A stretch of 64,000 bases of DNA, taken from contig CM049309.1 of assembly GCA_026874595.1 (NCBI GenBank), positions 69,794,926-69,858,925 on the forward strand. The letters run 5' to 3'. This DNA is from Sipunculus nudus. Its lineage: Eukaryota > Annelida > Sipuncula > Golfingiida > Sipunculidae. Positions 23,300 to 37,470 of this stretch are shown piece by piece; the stretch's first letter is position 1, and every line of letters starts with the position of its first letter. The notes under the pieces were generated by a model that had not been told where the DNA came from, ran no database searches, and was given only the letters and a program-made list of their open reading frames with translations. The position numbers and the translations under genes were made by a program.

Positions 23300-24770
23300 T
23301 TGCATTATTTAGCCACAGGGCTGCTCACAGATTAGACGCCTTTATAGAGTATTGATGGTATAAACTATGGTGCCTGTCAAATAACAGCTGATCTTATTGG
23401 CCACCTGTAGGGGCCACATTGAGGCTGACTTTGCTTGATCCTGCTCTGTTGCCTGGATCACCACAGGTATGACAGGAGATGCTTTTCCATCAGGTATAAA
23501 GCTTCATCCCTTACCTGATCTCGTTATACCTGTGTTGGACCCCGGGCAATCCTTACCTCCAAGGTCTAGTAAACTAATCAAAGAACCCTTAACCCTCTGG
23601 TCACCCTTATGATGGCATAACTGAACTAATTACAGACCCTAAACAAATAATCAAATTCCTAATGTTGATCCACTCTTCTTGACTGTATTGACTTTAATTT
23701 CCTCATCATACAATCTAAGATTCAGTAATAAATAAAAAGCAAGATTATTAAATTAATTTGAGAATAAACATCAAGAACTTAATTGAGTTATATATTAACA
23801 TTTCTGATCCATTCTATGAAAAACAAGGGTTGGTATAAGGTTCAGTCCCATATCAATTAACTGCCAATTTGTAAAGTGACCTTATGATGAGAATAAAACA
23901 ATTTAAACATTTCATTATTCATGATGTATTAAAATTATGTTTCAATTAGGCCTTCTTAAACTCAATCTGATTATACCAGATTAATAAAACTAGAACTAAA
24001 ACTGTAACAATATGTGACTGATCCCATGGTTAAGAGATAAACGGGACTGGGATCAGGAACTATAAATAATATCATTTAAGCTTAAGCCCAGAACAAGGCA
24101 AAAAAAATATCATTATATTAATTTATGACATTGTAAAATTCACCATTATATCTGTCTTTTGACTAATTACTTGAGCTATCACTGAAGCCAAATAATGGAA
24201 AGAAAGCCCTAATACATTTGAAGTTTGAGTCAAAATCTCACTGTAGCAGATAAAATTAATGTTTGACATAAACCTTCTGCCAGTATGTTAGTAGTAAATT
24301 TCCATATTTGACTGATTATGAATGGGACACAGTATGATATATCACTGCATGAGCAGCTTCAGGACAGAGTTATACTTTTTATCTTTTCTTTTATAAACCT
24401 GATGGCTTTAAATGAAGATTGGCTGTGGAATACAAGGACAGTAAGGGGTTGACAAGAAACTCACTGGCCTGTACATTTAGAGAGAAAGAAAGAACTAACT
24501 TATTACAGACAAACATGTTATGAAATTATTTTTGTGAAGTGTTGATAACATCCACATACTTAACTTGTTTAACATTTAAATGAAGACAAATTCTTTTCTT
24601 TAATGTCAACAAGTACATCAACCCATATGTTAATCAATGTCTAGCCCAGTGCAAAATGATGTACTGACTAATTTAAAAGCAAAGTCTAGATATGCTTTAA
24701 CACTTCTTGCTTCATTCACTTCTGTAACAACACTGTCACCTTAGAGGACCCAGCTTCCCATATGTATCAA
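23300..24770. other. gene-free DNA
   Basis: Possible upstream regulatory DNA of the candidate promoter. No gene or repeat is recognised. Confidence 0.35.
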
Positions 24771-24955
24771 TACAGTGGAACCTGTCTGAAAGACCATCTA
24801 TCTAAAAAGACCACATGTCTATTAAGACCAACCTTGAGTTGACCAAAACCATTTAGATTAGTTACAACCAACCTGTCTAATAAGACCAACTGTGAATTTA
24901 GACTATTTTTGGCCAGTCCCTTATATGTGACCTTATTACACAGGTTTCACTGTAT
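24771..24955. mobile_element. MITE-like element flanked by TA, CAGTGGAACCTGTCTGA family
   Basis: Left end TACAGTGGAACCTGTCTG, right end CACAGGTTTCACTGTA, with TA at both borders. The interior carries repeated AAGACCA blocks. It is clearly homologous along its length to the element at 59536-59717. Confidence 0.8.
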
Positions 24956-27119
24956 ATATATATCCTTTACATGGAAATGTACTTTTCTTTAAGTCCAACC
25001 ATATTCCTATATTCCAGCTGGCCTACCATTGCCAGAAAGTATCAGAAATTTATGTAGACACCAAACGTGTTGCGGGCGTGCAATTCACTCAACATTTGCT
25101 CAACCAGAAGGCATGAAATCTTATATGTCATGATCAATAGACTGTTCCATTTGCAATAACTGTCTCAAGCTTAGATGTTTGACTCTTGGACTCAAGCCCT
25201 AATATGTGATGAAAAACTTCCTGACAAGAACAAAGAATTAGGTTTTACAGCCTAATGCATCGAGCTGATTTTGAGTTATGTAAGTGGTATGGCTCTTGCA
25301 ATGGATGACCAAACCTCGTTATGATATTGTTTTTTTTATATTATTTTTTATAGAATATTATTGACACAAAACAACTAATCAGCAGCTTTTAAAATATAGG
25401 TCTTTATGCAGGTGGTTAGGGAATTTAGCATTCATCAATTGGGATGATGTTGTGAAAAATAGACAGCTTTCTCAAATACTGATTTCATTGCATTTCTCAT
25501 ATAGTAATCTGCATATTGTTTTGGTATGACTTTTGGAGAAATAAGCCATTGTCCCATTACCATACTGCAGTTTGCTTTCTATAACTGATACGACAATTTA
25601 TAAAAATAGTACCACATTTCAACTGGTGCCCTTTGATGAAACACACTACAGCCCAAGATTTCAACTCATACAAATGACTGTGCAGAGTTGGTGAAATGAT
25701 TATCCAAAATATGCCTAAAATTTATCAGGTGGTCACTGGACAAGTAACAAAATACATTTAAAGGTCTGCTTTTAAGAGCTTCTGTAATGACCAGTGATTT
25801 GTTTGGACAAAGACTTCTTCATCACAATGTGAAATCATGTAATTCATTTATGTTTTTTGTTTGTTAATCGTGAGACCATTGATGTCAAAATTTGATCATC
25901 TTTGATGACATAAGTAGAATCATTCATAAATTCTACATAACATATGGACTTTCTGTTCATATGAGCTTCAATAAGATAAGTAGGATGAACTAATCAGCAT
26001 ACAATTATGACCCCCTCAATACAAATTATATTGTCATTTATAACTTTTAAATCTTAAAAACTAAGCTCTTTTTGAAAACCTTGTTTTATAATTATCATGT
26101 ACTTTATTCTGTCTAAGAAATCATTGTCACATGTATATTAATACATGATCTATAAATTACACCACCATCCAAGCTATGGAGAGTGCCTTGCATTAGTTAT
26201 TATAACTAGTTGCACAATCAATGTAAAATAAAGTTTATATTTGAAATAAAGTTAATTTTGTGAATTTGTTTAGGCTTTATTTAGCCATACTCTGCAAATG
26301 TTCAGCAATTAAGTAATTAAGCCAAAATTCATTCAGTAACATCAATCAAAATCTGCTGACCACGTTCAGCAGACAAGGAAAGCAAGCCCACAGTAGGAAG
26401 ACACAGAACAACTGCTGCCTCCTTGTGAGTAGCACAAGTACTTCCAATTCCCTTTTTACAGCAATACCTATCTTTGTCTAGCAAATTATTAGTAGGTAAT
26501 ATTATATTTCAGAAAAATATCAGAGACAAAATTAATATTGAAATTTAACCATGCATCCATACTTGGCTAAAATAACAATATGTATGTAAAAAAATGTGTC
26601 AGAAGTTCTATGAATAACGATACATATAATAAAGTATTCTCTTTAATTGATCAAATGTCAGGTCACTCACAGTTCACCCACCAGTTATGTTAATGATACT
26701 AAGGGTCAAAGGTTTAAAACTAACATTTAAAATGAATTTTCCCTTTTTTTTGCATTTCAAGGTACTTCATAAAAGCTTTGTTCTTCTCACAAAACATGAC
26801 AATATTTAATTAATTATAACTAATTATATAAAAAAAACACTGTTTACAGCATGAGCATGACATATAAATGTCACCACTTTGTTATTTTTGTTATAAAGAA
26901 ATCAACTGTAAAAGTACATGTATTTTAAAAGATACAGAAATGGTTGTAAACAATTTCTGAAAATATTCAAGAGCCCAATAAATAAATTCTTCAAATTCAT
27001 TAATGATCAAAACTTTCAGCTTCATATACCTTACTCAGGCCCAAGTTTTTTTCTGATTCAGAAATGTCTTTTATTAAACAGAAATATATATATACAGAAT
27101 ACATACTTTTGTTTAAAGC
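24956..27119. other. gene-free DNA
   Basis: No gene, RNA or clear repeat recognised. Confidence 0.4.
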
Positions 27120-27300
27120 CAGCTATTAACCTCCCATATCTGTAGAATTTATGTGATTTCTGACTTACTTGGTGTACATATTAGTGAACTATAGGTAATT
27201 TCTGTTTAGAAATAATGCAACTATTATGGATGCATGGAATTTTTAATCTACAAGCAGTTAGTAAACACAGCACATATTGCATCCATGTTGACGAACATAA
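27120..27300 (+). repeat. dispersed repeat family A, partial copy
   Basis: Shares TGTAGAATTTATGTGATTTC, a TGACTTA block and later AGTAAACACAGCA with the copy at 33.94 kb, in the same order. Only the left part of the family is present. Confidence 0.5.
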
Positions 27301-30300
27301 AAAATTTGTTTGTTGCATATATGTGGAATGTGTAAAATATATATGCAATGTTTACAACATTTTTCAGCCCAGTTAAATTCTGAACATGGATAAACCACAA
27401 AGCTTCATTTACACTCTTATTTCTTTACTTTCTTATTTCATTTATAATTTTACAACTGATTGTTAGGCTTAAAAAAGTAAATTAACTTTAAGCTCAACAA
27501 GATTTAAAGCAATTGTAGTATTCTAAGATGTCAAATGAGTTTGTTGTAAAATATTTTTTACAGTAGAAAATAAAAAAATTTACAAGTTTTAACTCATTTA
27601 AAGCATATAGGTTTTTAAGCCATATATAATAATTTTGTCTGGATAGTGATTTTTAAACTACACCAAGAAAGGCTTGGCGTGAACAACCCCATGTTTTACA
27701 TAGTATAACATTGGCTTTTTGCTGGTACAGCTCTGGAGTCAACATCCCTTTATATTTCACAAGGAAATGTGAATCAACCTGTCTAAAATATGAATAAATG
27801 TTATGAAAAACAGTGCTCATGGTCAACTATTGTGCAATGAGAGAGCATTGAATAGCCTTTAAGGAACACCATTCCTTTACAAAAGTGAACTGGTAAAAAA
27901 ATGTTTGTACAAAAAGGTATTTTTTAATTTATGTCTTGGACAGGAAGGAGAAACCCCTCCCCCAACCAATAGCATTTAAGCAAAAACCAGTATGGCTTGA
28001 GTTAATTTACCTTTAACTTGCACATCCCTGACACTGGGAATACTGGTAACTAATTTTTATACATATATTAAAAAAATACATATTAAAAATAATAAAATAT
28101 TAATATTTCAATGCAAAATGTTAAAGGTCAAAGCAAAAATTAAATTTATTTTATCAAAACTTTTTTAAATGCTAGTTTAAAGTCTTTAGTTTTTCAACAA
28201 AGTTCACAAAGACTTTGGGATACCAAGTTCATTAATTTAAAAAAGACCATAATAAATCGGAAAAAATATTTACCAATACACAGTAAAAATACACGCAAAC
28301 ATCTGCCAAACTTGTCTTTATTGTCCAAAAGTTAATTTTAGGAGCCACTTAGGCACAAATTACCCTTCACTATAAAAAAGGCTACAGCTTGTAATTTTTC
28401 ACAAACTTGCCAGTAAAGAAAAGAGTATATAGATTAATCAAGGGTTATGGCAGCTCAATCCCAAGCTAATATCAACAGGAATGAGGCCAAACTGTGGCAG
28501 GCCACCCACAGATCTACTTACTAAAAACCAGAGACAGAATCTGTAATACACGGAGAAGAAAGCAGGGATGAAGGAAGGGCTTGGGCAGACCAATAAAATA
28601 GCTGGACTCTTCTCACCTTGGTTAATTAAATGACAACCTCAGGCGTGGGAGTCAACACACTGATACAATATACAGGGTTCCGACGGCTCAAAGTTGCGTG
28701 ATGCCCCAGCGTAAAAATCTACAGCAATCATAAAAATCTATGCTTTTCAACTAAAGCCACTTAAAACAAGTGCCTGGGGTCTGGGGTTATGTGTGCTGCT
28801 GAGACAAGAAACTGTGGGGTTAAATATGATCAAGCAATGTCATGTCAAATAAGCATAAACTTCACAATCATGTGCATGGCAAAACAGTGGCATAAAAAAA
28901 TGATTTTCAAAGATTCTGGTGGCCAGGTTCATTAATTCAAAAAGATCACAATATTATATTACATTTTCTAGAGAAATTTGAAATTTAAACCCAGACCTTC
29001 AAATATGAATTTTCTTCAGGTTTTACTGTGGTTTCTGAAGTTTGCCAATCAGGATCCAGTGACAATCATGTTTGAAGGGTGAAAAAGAACAAATGTCCAT
29101 AAACATCTGCACTTCTTGGGTTTATTGGCATTTAAATGTAAAGCAATTTGGGCATGTATGTTAACAAGATGAGGAACAGCACGCTGCCGATCCACTACGT
29201 ATGACAACCAGAGCTTCCTTTTTGACCACGGAAGACTGAGTGATTGCTATAGATCAATAGTGGTCCACATCAGATCTTCTTGCAGTGACAACCCTGCTCA
29301 GACCAATCCTCACCATTCATTGGCTGAATCCCTAGCCAATCAGGCAGGAGCACAGAGGGCCTTCAACAGACAATAGAAAATTAATGACGCATGCTTTTCA
29401 GTTCTGGTCTACAATATTAAGCTAAATTAACATAACTCTCACTGATTTATGTACCAAGGGTTTTGGGATTAAGCTAGCATATGCTCTGAGAAGAGCAAGC
29501 TCCCGCTTGGCGGAAGACCACCAGCTGCCTTAGAGGGACAGTTTGGACAGGGCAAGAAATAGTAGATATAACAGTGGTCTGTTCTGCTTGCATGGGCTGG
29601 TGCCAAAGTGCTGCACACTGAAACCAGTGGCTTAGTGGTGAGCTTTAAAGAGAACTTATTAATCAATTAGTATCGAGTGGGTCCAAGTGATGTGAATCAG
29701 GAGCATCATACATTACTGGTAGTGATTTCTGAATCCTGTCAAAATAGGACAAACACAGTGCTGATGGCATTGTCAACACTAGCACAACCTATGCTGCATG
29801 GTATATTAGATTACGGTGATGGGAATTCAACTAAGGGTCTTGACACTGACAGGTGAGCTCGCCTTCAACAGCAGCCAGAATTAGAGTTGATGTTTAGCCG
29901 ATATTAATCTGTTTTATTGGCCTCATCTTTCACCCTACCCAGACACCTGCAGTTACATCCAAACATATCTTATTGTCCTGTTCGTGCAGAAAGACACAGC
30001 CAGTTTCTTATCCTCAACTTCTCAACCAGTCTTGGGTTTCTTAATATCTTTTAGACTTGAAAACTCTCACTTTTCATTGGAGATCTGAGTCTGATCTGAA
30101 TCTAATAAGCAAATACCTGAGATTCATTGGACATAATATTACCAGTTAGTCATGACCAAGTCTGAACTCTCAAACTTATGATATGCTGAAGTATTCATGT
30201 GCTCAAACTATGTAGGTAAATATGACAAAGAGATGATAATTGTTGCTTGTATGTACTTATATTACTCAATGACATGATGTTAAGTTATAAATTTTAGTTC

Positions 30301-33300
30301 AAATAAATTTTAATTAAGTACAAATAAACAGAACAGTCATATAAATTATACTGTACAACATAGCTCACCAATTAACTGGAAAGTAGAATGCATAATTTAA
30401 GCTGCCCTTTGTGTGTCAGATATCAGTGAACATGACCGCCAACCACCCTCACTCAAGCTCCGAAAAAAATTCCCCTTTACACCTTATTGTACTCAGTCAA
30501 TCTCTGCCTCTTCCCTTCAACTCAATTTTAATCCTTTTTGCAGTGCAGATGGACACATCAATACCACCTGGATTCAATACATGTATCCTTTTTAATGAAC
30601 TGGATCAAACTGTCATATCATGTAAAAATGAAGTGTAAGAGATGGATGAAAGGTGGGAAGGTAGCTCAACTCTTATAATTGATTGATTACTGGTCCTATG
30701 TTAAATAAAAATGAAAAAATTCCTGGCCATCTCTAGAATATGTACCTCATGTTTAACAACACCCTCAATTTGGCATGTATATCTCATATATATGGTTTTG
30801 TCTTATCTCATCTTGTGAAAAGTAATGTTTTGTGCTTAGTGTTCATTTAATGAAAACACTATTTAAGAGCAAAAAACTGCAAGTGGAGCTTTATTTGGAA
30901 AAAAACTTATAAAAACCATTAACTTATAGATTTTGTCTCAAAAGTGTATAAATGTGAGCAAATATACACACCTTATACTTGTTGAAAATACAGAAATTCA
31001 TGCATCAAGTTTTCAGTGGAATAAACTGAAATTCACTTTTCTTTCCCTCTGGAAGAAAGTTCTTAGTTTAAGTTTAGTAACTGAACTTGATGTGTGGAAA
31101 TAACAGGGAAATCACAAGTATTTAATTAGTACTGATACCACTGATGAGTGATTAGCAGGGAATGACTGATTACAGTGCACAGTGCCCCACAGCTCTGTGA
31201 TAGATTTGTTCAAATTAATCACTGTCTAGGTGTGGCATAGGTGCGGGGAGGCCTCTTTTTAGCAAAAACACTATCATTGCTGGGTCTCTTTTTAGGGAAC
31301 AAACTATCAATTCAGTAAATAAATTCTCTCACATTTGAAGGGCCACTGGCTATTTGAGGCTTTGAAAGAGCTTTTATCTTAATAGCTTCACACTCGGGGT
31401 TGAGTCCTCAGAGCCCGACTGAGACTTTTGATTACAATCTGACAGCTGGCAGAGATGGGGAAAGTATGTTGCTCCTATTAGTAGTCACACACTTGAAACC
31501 TGCCGCCTCTTGACATTGGGATACTGTATAACCTTTACAAACACCATTTTTCCCTGTGGTGTATCTTCAGGGTTTAATGTTCTTTTTTTTATCATTTTTT
31601 TTAAATATTTTTTTTTCAAATTCAGTCCATTGCCTATTAGTTGTGAAATCTACTCAATGTTGATGAAGGTAACTATACAATAAGAATTATATGTTATTAA
31701 TAAGCCTTATGGATTACAGGTCCCACATGCACAGTATTGTGAATGATTAAGAAATTATCCGCCTGTGATTAAGACAAGAGAGTGAATCTCTGAGGTTCTA
31801 TCAAATATCCACCTTGTTACCTCAGTGGTTCTGTCAAGGATCAAAAAGGGAGCTCTGAAATGAAATGCTATAAATACTAAGCTACCACATACAATATTTA
31901 TATCTGATTGTATTTTTTATAATATATGATTTTTTTTTTCAAGTTATTTTAGATTATCCGCTACTAGGGCTGAGATTTGGTCCACTACAGCCTTTATTAA
32001 ATTTGTTTATATTATTTTCAACATATGGTTTTACTTAAGCTTTACTTTTAAAAGAACTGAGAGTTTCTGATATTACTATTGGTACTCTGTTGACTTTATA
32101 AAATCAGTTACATAATTTTCTGTATTTACAAGTATGCCAATTTGCTGACATGCCAGGTGTTCAAACCGACATTGGCAGTCAAGTTTCTGTTTAATCAATT
32201 AAATCATTCTAACTTAATTTTTTAGCATTTTCTCTAGGTTTGAACAATCTATAATACAATTTTCATTATCACAGTTTTCAACTTGCAATTATTTTTAATC
32301 ACAAATATGTTTCGCAATATTGTGCCATCTAACACATTTGAAAAAAAAAATCAGATATGATTTTCAACATCCAGTCATCTAGATATGATTTGATCTTCAA
32401 TATTTAGTTAACTGACATCTAAAGTTAGAAAATTTGATATATTTTGTGAAATTTTTAACATTAGTATTTGTGAATATCTTAATTCTGATACACAGCTGAA
32501 ATCTTGGTTCAAAATGGTTAATATGTGACAGTTTATTACTTACTTGCATAATATTTATTTGTGCATGGATTGGTATATGTTGGATAATGTCCCTGGAGAT
32601 TTAATAACTTCAGTATAAACTCTCAACTCAGGAACTTACATGGTGCAGCATGACAGTTCGCTGACAATGACGGTGTGATACGGTCAAAAGCTACAGCTCC
32701 AAAACAAATGATTTTCTAACATATGGATCACGCAAAGAATATGTCATCACCCTACAAATATAGTAGCCAGACTCTGCAGACTAATAATTCATTTCCAGTC
32801 TCCTGACCTCAACACACCCTGATTCCACACTGCAGACTAAACAATAAGTTTTATTGAGTGCACTCCTCTTCCAGCAGGTAATGAAACAAATCAAAGTTTG
32901 TTTTCCCTGAAATTTATTAAGGACAGACTTTGTCTTTATATCTCTAAATTGAACAAGCCTTTGATGTCTCCGCTGGGAGTCTAGAAAGCATACAATCACC
33001 CCTGGTGAGTCTCTGAGGAACTAACTCTGAGACTGCACACCCAATGACTTCTAACGCATCTTCACAAACATATCAGAATTGGCCTAACAGAAAACATCTA
33101 GTCCTTTGGACTTTTTTTTCTTGTTAAGGATAGGTCCTCTGCTTGTAGGTTGCACTGTCTACTGAATGACAATTAAGGTAATTATATGATGAAGATTATG
33201 TGTTATTATCAGTAAAAGTATTTCTGAAATTTCATGCATGTGGCTTAGAATAATACAGAAGTCACACCCTGTAGTTAAGACATATGAGAAAATTATAAAA

Positions 33301-33940
33301 GTTCGACTGATATTTCACCTTTTTTGTCTTTGACGACTTAACTTGGCACCTTCACCTCTGAAGTCCAACACTTATGTCCAACCCATTCCATTTCTACATT
33401 CCTCTAATTTTTTTGTTAAACTGATTTAACTTTATGCATTTAAATTACTTCAAAAGTTAAAAGCATCCTTTGTCCTTGGCATTTAAGCAGATATATGGGC
33501 TCTCCATGCTACTAGTTTTGTTGCTCCACCATGCAAGACACCCATCCATTGTGGAATGGTAACCTTTCAAAATAGGTGTTAAAATTTCATGAGGGATGTG
33601 AGGATATAACGGTAAAGAAAACCATGGTTTTATGCTCTGAACATTTTGTAGGACATCAATTTTACTATTTCTTTTTATATTTTTGGATTGGTTAACATCA
33701 CACTCAACATTCCAAATTACTTTTCTGCTTATGTTCCAAAGTCCTCATCTATATACCAATATGAATATATTAACATGAATATATAAGCTATGTTGATTTG
33801 GTTCACAGTAAGCTTTGCTTGCTGTATTGTCATATCAAGGAAATCAACATCATGAAGTGCTGCTAACAAATATATGGATACAACTCTCACCTGAACAATA
33901 TAACTATTTATAGATCTTAAAGCAAGCTATACACCTACCT
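27301..33940. other. gene-free DNA with two dispersed-repeat copies
   Basis: No gene recognised. Copies of the TGAAGGTAACTATA-type short dispersed repeat lie near 31650-31810 and 33155-33330. They share a longer tail (ATTAAGACA...GAGA). 28.4-29.9 kb is somewhat less AT-rich, but nothing specific could be supported. Confidence 0.35.
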
Positions 33941-34380
33941 TTTCTATAGAATTTATGTGATTTCTGGCTTAACTCTGCCTACATATTAATAAACTCTTCC
34001 TGTTATAAAAAGTTCTTATAATGCCCTCTCTGTCAGATGTATTAGCTGCCAGCTTGTTTATCTACAAGCTTTTAGTAAACACTGCAATCTTGTCAAACCA
34101 AAAAAACATGTAACCTGAGGTGGTTGGTTGCCTATACGGGGAACTTGAAAGGACACTAGTTACTAAAACCCTTGGCAAAACTCTGGTTCATCAACCTGGC
34201 ACTACATGTCCTCACTGAATGTGTTTGGATTATTTTGGTGGCCCCCCACATGTTATAAACATGTGGATATAAACAAAACTAACTGCCTGTATGCAAGAGT
34301 TTTCACGTATTCTGGCCTATTTTTTATAAAGGTTCAAATAATTATCAACAGTCATTAGATGTCAGATACCATATTAGGCC
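33941..34380 (+). repeat. dispersed repeat family A, copy 3
   Basis: About 430 bp with ordered similarity to 11746-12150, including CAAAACTCTGGTTCATC and CTGAATGTGTTTGGATTATT. The longest of the three copies. Confidence 0.7.
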
Positions 34381-35589
34381 CCTAAATAATAATAAGCTAC
34401 TTTATGTTAGTTAATTTGGCCTTATATGGGCAATCAGGTCTTTTGTTTATAACTAGAGGGCTGTACTTTATATAAAGAACTGAACATCACTTTTTTAACT
34501 CTAATTGGAATGTTACAATTTTCACCTGTACAGTGTGAGAGTGTTGATTTCTGGTCCTCTTGTAAGGAATTTAAACAGGGATAATGACTTTCTGCCTAAC
34601 AGCATATTTTATGAACACACAAACTATCCCTCTGGTTACTTAGAATCCAGCTGGGCCAGTCAATGTACTTTTCCATTATGAACAGTAACATGTCATGTAT
34701 TCCCACCACTCACTGATTCAGAGATAATGCCTTCCCCATCTAAAGAATGTGTTGTATGTGTCTTTAAAACACTGGTCAAATAACTAGCATGGTGTTTATG
34801 AAACCAGCTTGGTCAGTCACCTCACAGTTCTGGTGCCAGTGCTTAAGATCCGTCCAATTAGACAAATGAGCACACGTGCCAGACAAATTGTAAAAGAGGG
34901 TTACGGTTCATCCAAATCAACATTTGACTTGCTGGACCAGGCACACTATATTAGCTTTACTGTACCCCTGTGTATATATTTCATGCCAGTAGTCATCATT
35001 GTTCAAAAGACAGATAATGAAGAGCTATACCAGGTACCATTAAGCTCAACAAGAGCTGGGTTCCTCTACCCAGTGATAATTCATTTCACCCAGCCATTGT
35101 GAACACCTACACATTCAAATCTTTACATAAAGTACATATAGGGGTGTGCCAATTATTCAATTATATCAATGATTGATCTTTTTCTTTCATAATCTATTAA
35201 ACTGGTTGCATTTTTGATAACTGATCAAAAACAATTATGTATGCACATGCAAAAAAGTCAAATAAACCAGAAAAACACATTCTAATGTTGTCAGAGTTAT
35301 ATAAACACAGGACACAAAGGGGTGAACAGCATTTGACCTGTACCTTGTGCAGAGAAAAGTGTCACCATCTGGCAGGTACCCTGACCTTTCAGTGTTACAT
35401 GGTCAGACTAAATATGTTAGGTCTAATTCTGTACAGCAGAAAAAATGGTAATATAGCAGGTACACAAAATAATTGATTAATAATCAATCATCAGTCATCT
35501 TTATCTTACAATTATCAAACATGATTTTATGACCAATTGCAAACACTATATTTTCATTTCTTTTGTTTGTCTTCTAAAAAAGGAAAAAA
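34381..35589. other. gene-free DNA
   Basis: No gene recognised. Short open frames at 34809-35102 and 35237-35476 show no family resemblance. Confidence 0.4.
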
Positions 35590-36545
35590 TTAATGTCCAA
35601 GGGGCTATGATGCTCAATTAACATACCTTCATTTGTTTGATAAAAGTAAAGGGACCTAAGGGTCATAAATAAATTTTCATTTGTTTCACTATTGACCCAT
35701 GGGTCTCAACGCTCAGCTGAATTTTTCTAAAAGAATACTAATATGAGCTTTTACAAAATGCGGGTCCTGTGATCAAATTTAAAGTGGATCTGTCTACCCA
35801 AACTGGAGATATCATCCATAAACTAATTTGTGAACTAATGGGCCTTGTGACCTTGACTTTTGACTTTGTGACCTAAAATCAAAAACAATGTTCCCCTATT
35901 GACAGGTGAGCTGCATGTGTACGACAGAATATTTGAATGAAAGTTTGATTTAAAATGCATCCACAATATTTTTAAAGAAGTGGGTCCTGAGACGTTGACC
36001 TTTGGCCTCATTCCCCAAAATTAAAAGGGTTCTTACTTTATTGGTGGGTCATATATAAATCAAGTTTGAAACCAATATGTCAATCCAAACTGGAGATATC
36101 ATCTGGTAACAAATATGTTGAGAGATGGCCCCTGTGACCTTGACCTTGTGACCCCCAAATCAATCAGATTCTTCCCAGCTATATGTGGACAATGGAAGGT
36201 AAAGGATAAAAGATTTGGCTAAAAATGTATCCACAATCTTTGTAAAGAATAGGGTCCTGTGACCTTGACCTTTGACCCTAAAATGTTTTGCTCTACAGGT
36301 GGGCTTTATAAAAGGCTAGTTTGAAATCCTTAGTTTAATCCATAGGTCAAAGTTATTTAATTTCAGGTTTCCAAGGAGATTTTTTATTTTCCTACATGAA
36401 TATTCAGTTACCTGTTTCAAAGGTTAGAGTTTACAATTTGTACCCTGAAAATGGATGGCTGGCAGGAGGACAGACAAAGCACCATTCCTTTACCTAAGTT
36501 GGCTTCCAGTCAGCTGAGCTAATTAAAAAACAAAAGACCCAAGGA
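35590..36545. repeat. dispersed repeat element with tandem TGACCTTTGACC motifs
   Basis: Successive ~130-150 bp units each contain GTCCTGTGACCTTGACCTTTG-type stretches (about 35845, 35990, 36130, 36255), then AATCAA, a 'gtgggct' block and CAATATGTC- or GTATCCACAAT-like blocks. The element ends AGTCAGCTGAGCTAA. The same end is seen at 44697 and 60799. Non-coding. Confidence 0.65.
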
Positions 36546-36989
36546 TCAGTATGCTCAGGTGACTGATTTTAAATTGTTTCTAAAAAATAGGTGAATCAGG
36601 GATAATTTTACTAAGGTTTGAAAGGACTGATTTTAAAATCAATAAAAACATTAAAATATATTAAAGTGACCAAGTGGTCATGATGCTCAGATAGCATCCT
36701 TTCCTCTATGAAAAAAAAGTGTGACCCCGGGCAAATGATGCTCAGCTGACAGTACTGAAAGTCTACAGCACCAGCTCCCTTGAAACAGGGCAGCTTTCAT
36801 TGATTAACACCAGTACCAAGGATGCATTAATAACATAGCCTCGCCTCTTATATGTCAAATTATTGCACAAGAGTTTTTTAATAGCTTTAATTAATTAAAA
36901 GATTCTTGCATCAGAGAACTAATACTTCACCAGATCTTATCATCATATTTAAGTAGTATCAGTGATTAAGAGCACTGCAAATGGTGCAT

Positions 36990-37470
36990 AATATCTCTAT
37001 CCCATATCCTGTGACCTCTGACCTCATTAAATATTTCTGAGTTTTTGCTGAAAATGGAATTAAGGTGAGAAATGGTATTAGTCAATATTCATAATGAGTT
37101 TCATGAAAATCCATCAGGATTTTTGGTAAGTTATCAAGGAGCCACCAGTCTAATGACCTCTCATCTCATTAAATATGCATGTATTTTGTTGGAAACTGAA
37201 CTTAGCAAGATTAATATTTCTGCTCAGATTTATATCTTTTTAATCCATTATATTCCTGGTAAGTGATTGCAGTAACACCTAGAAGCCTAGTGACCTCTGA
37301 CCTAATTGAATATGCATGGATTTTGCCCATAATCTAAGTCGGGTGAGATAATCTATTGGTCAGTTACTATGGTGAGTTGTATGAAAATCCATCAAAGCAC
37401 CAGTCAGTTATCACGGTGACACTTTAAAGTTAATGGACGGCTGGACCATTGGTATACCATAATACATCCT
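36990..37470. repeat. ~140 bp tandem repeat with DR1 motifs, copy A
   Basis: Three units start at 37012, 37153 and 37291. Units 1 and 3 carry a perfect TGACCTCTGACCT. Later in the unit come TATGCATG (units 2 and 3), then ATGAAAATCCATCA. The array ends GGTATACCATAATACATCCT, the same end as the array at 58.7-59.27 kb. Confidence 0.8.

Noticed and set aside
23008..23305. Three overlapping short open frames around 23.1 kb
   Set aside because: They are mutually overlapping, on both strands, and better explained by the less AT-rich promoter and first-exon island.
34809..35102. 97-codon plus-strand open frame
   Set aside because: No recognisable motif, no splice signals that extend it and composition like chance frames in this DNA.
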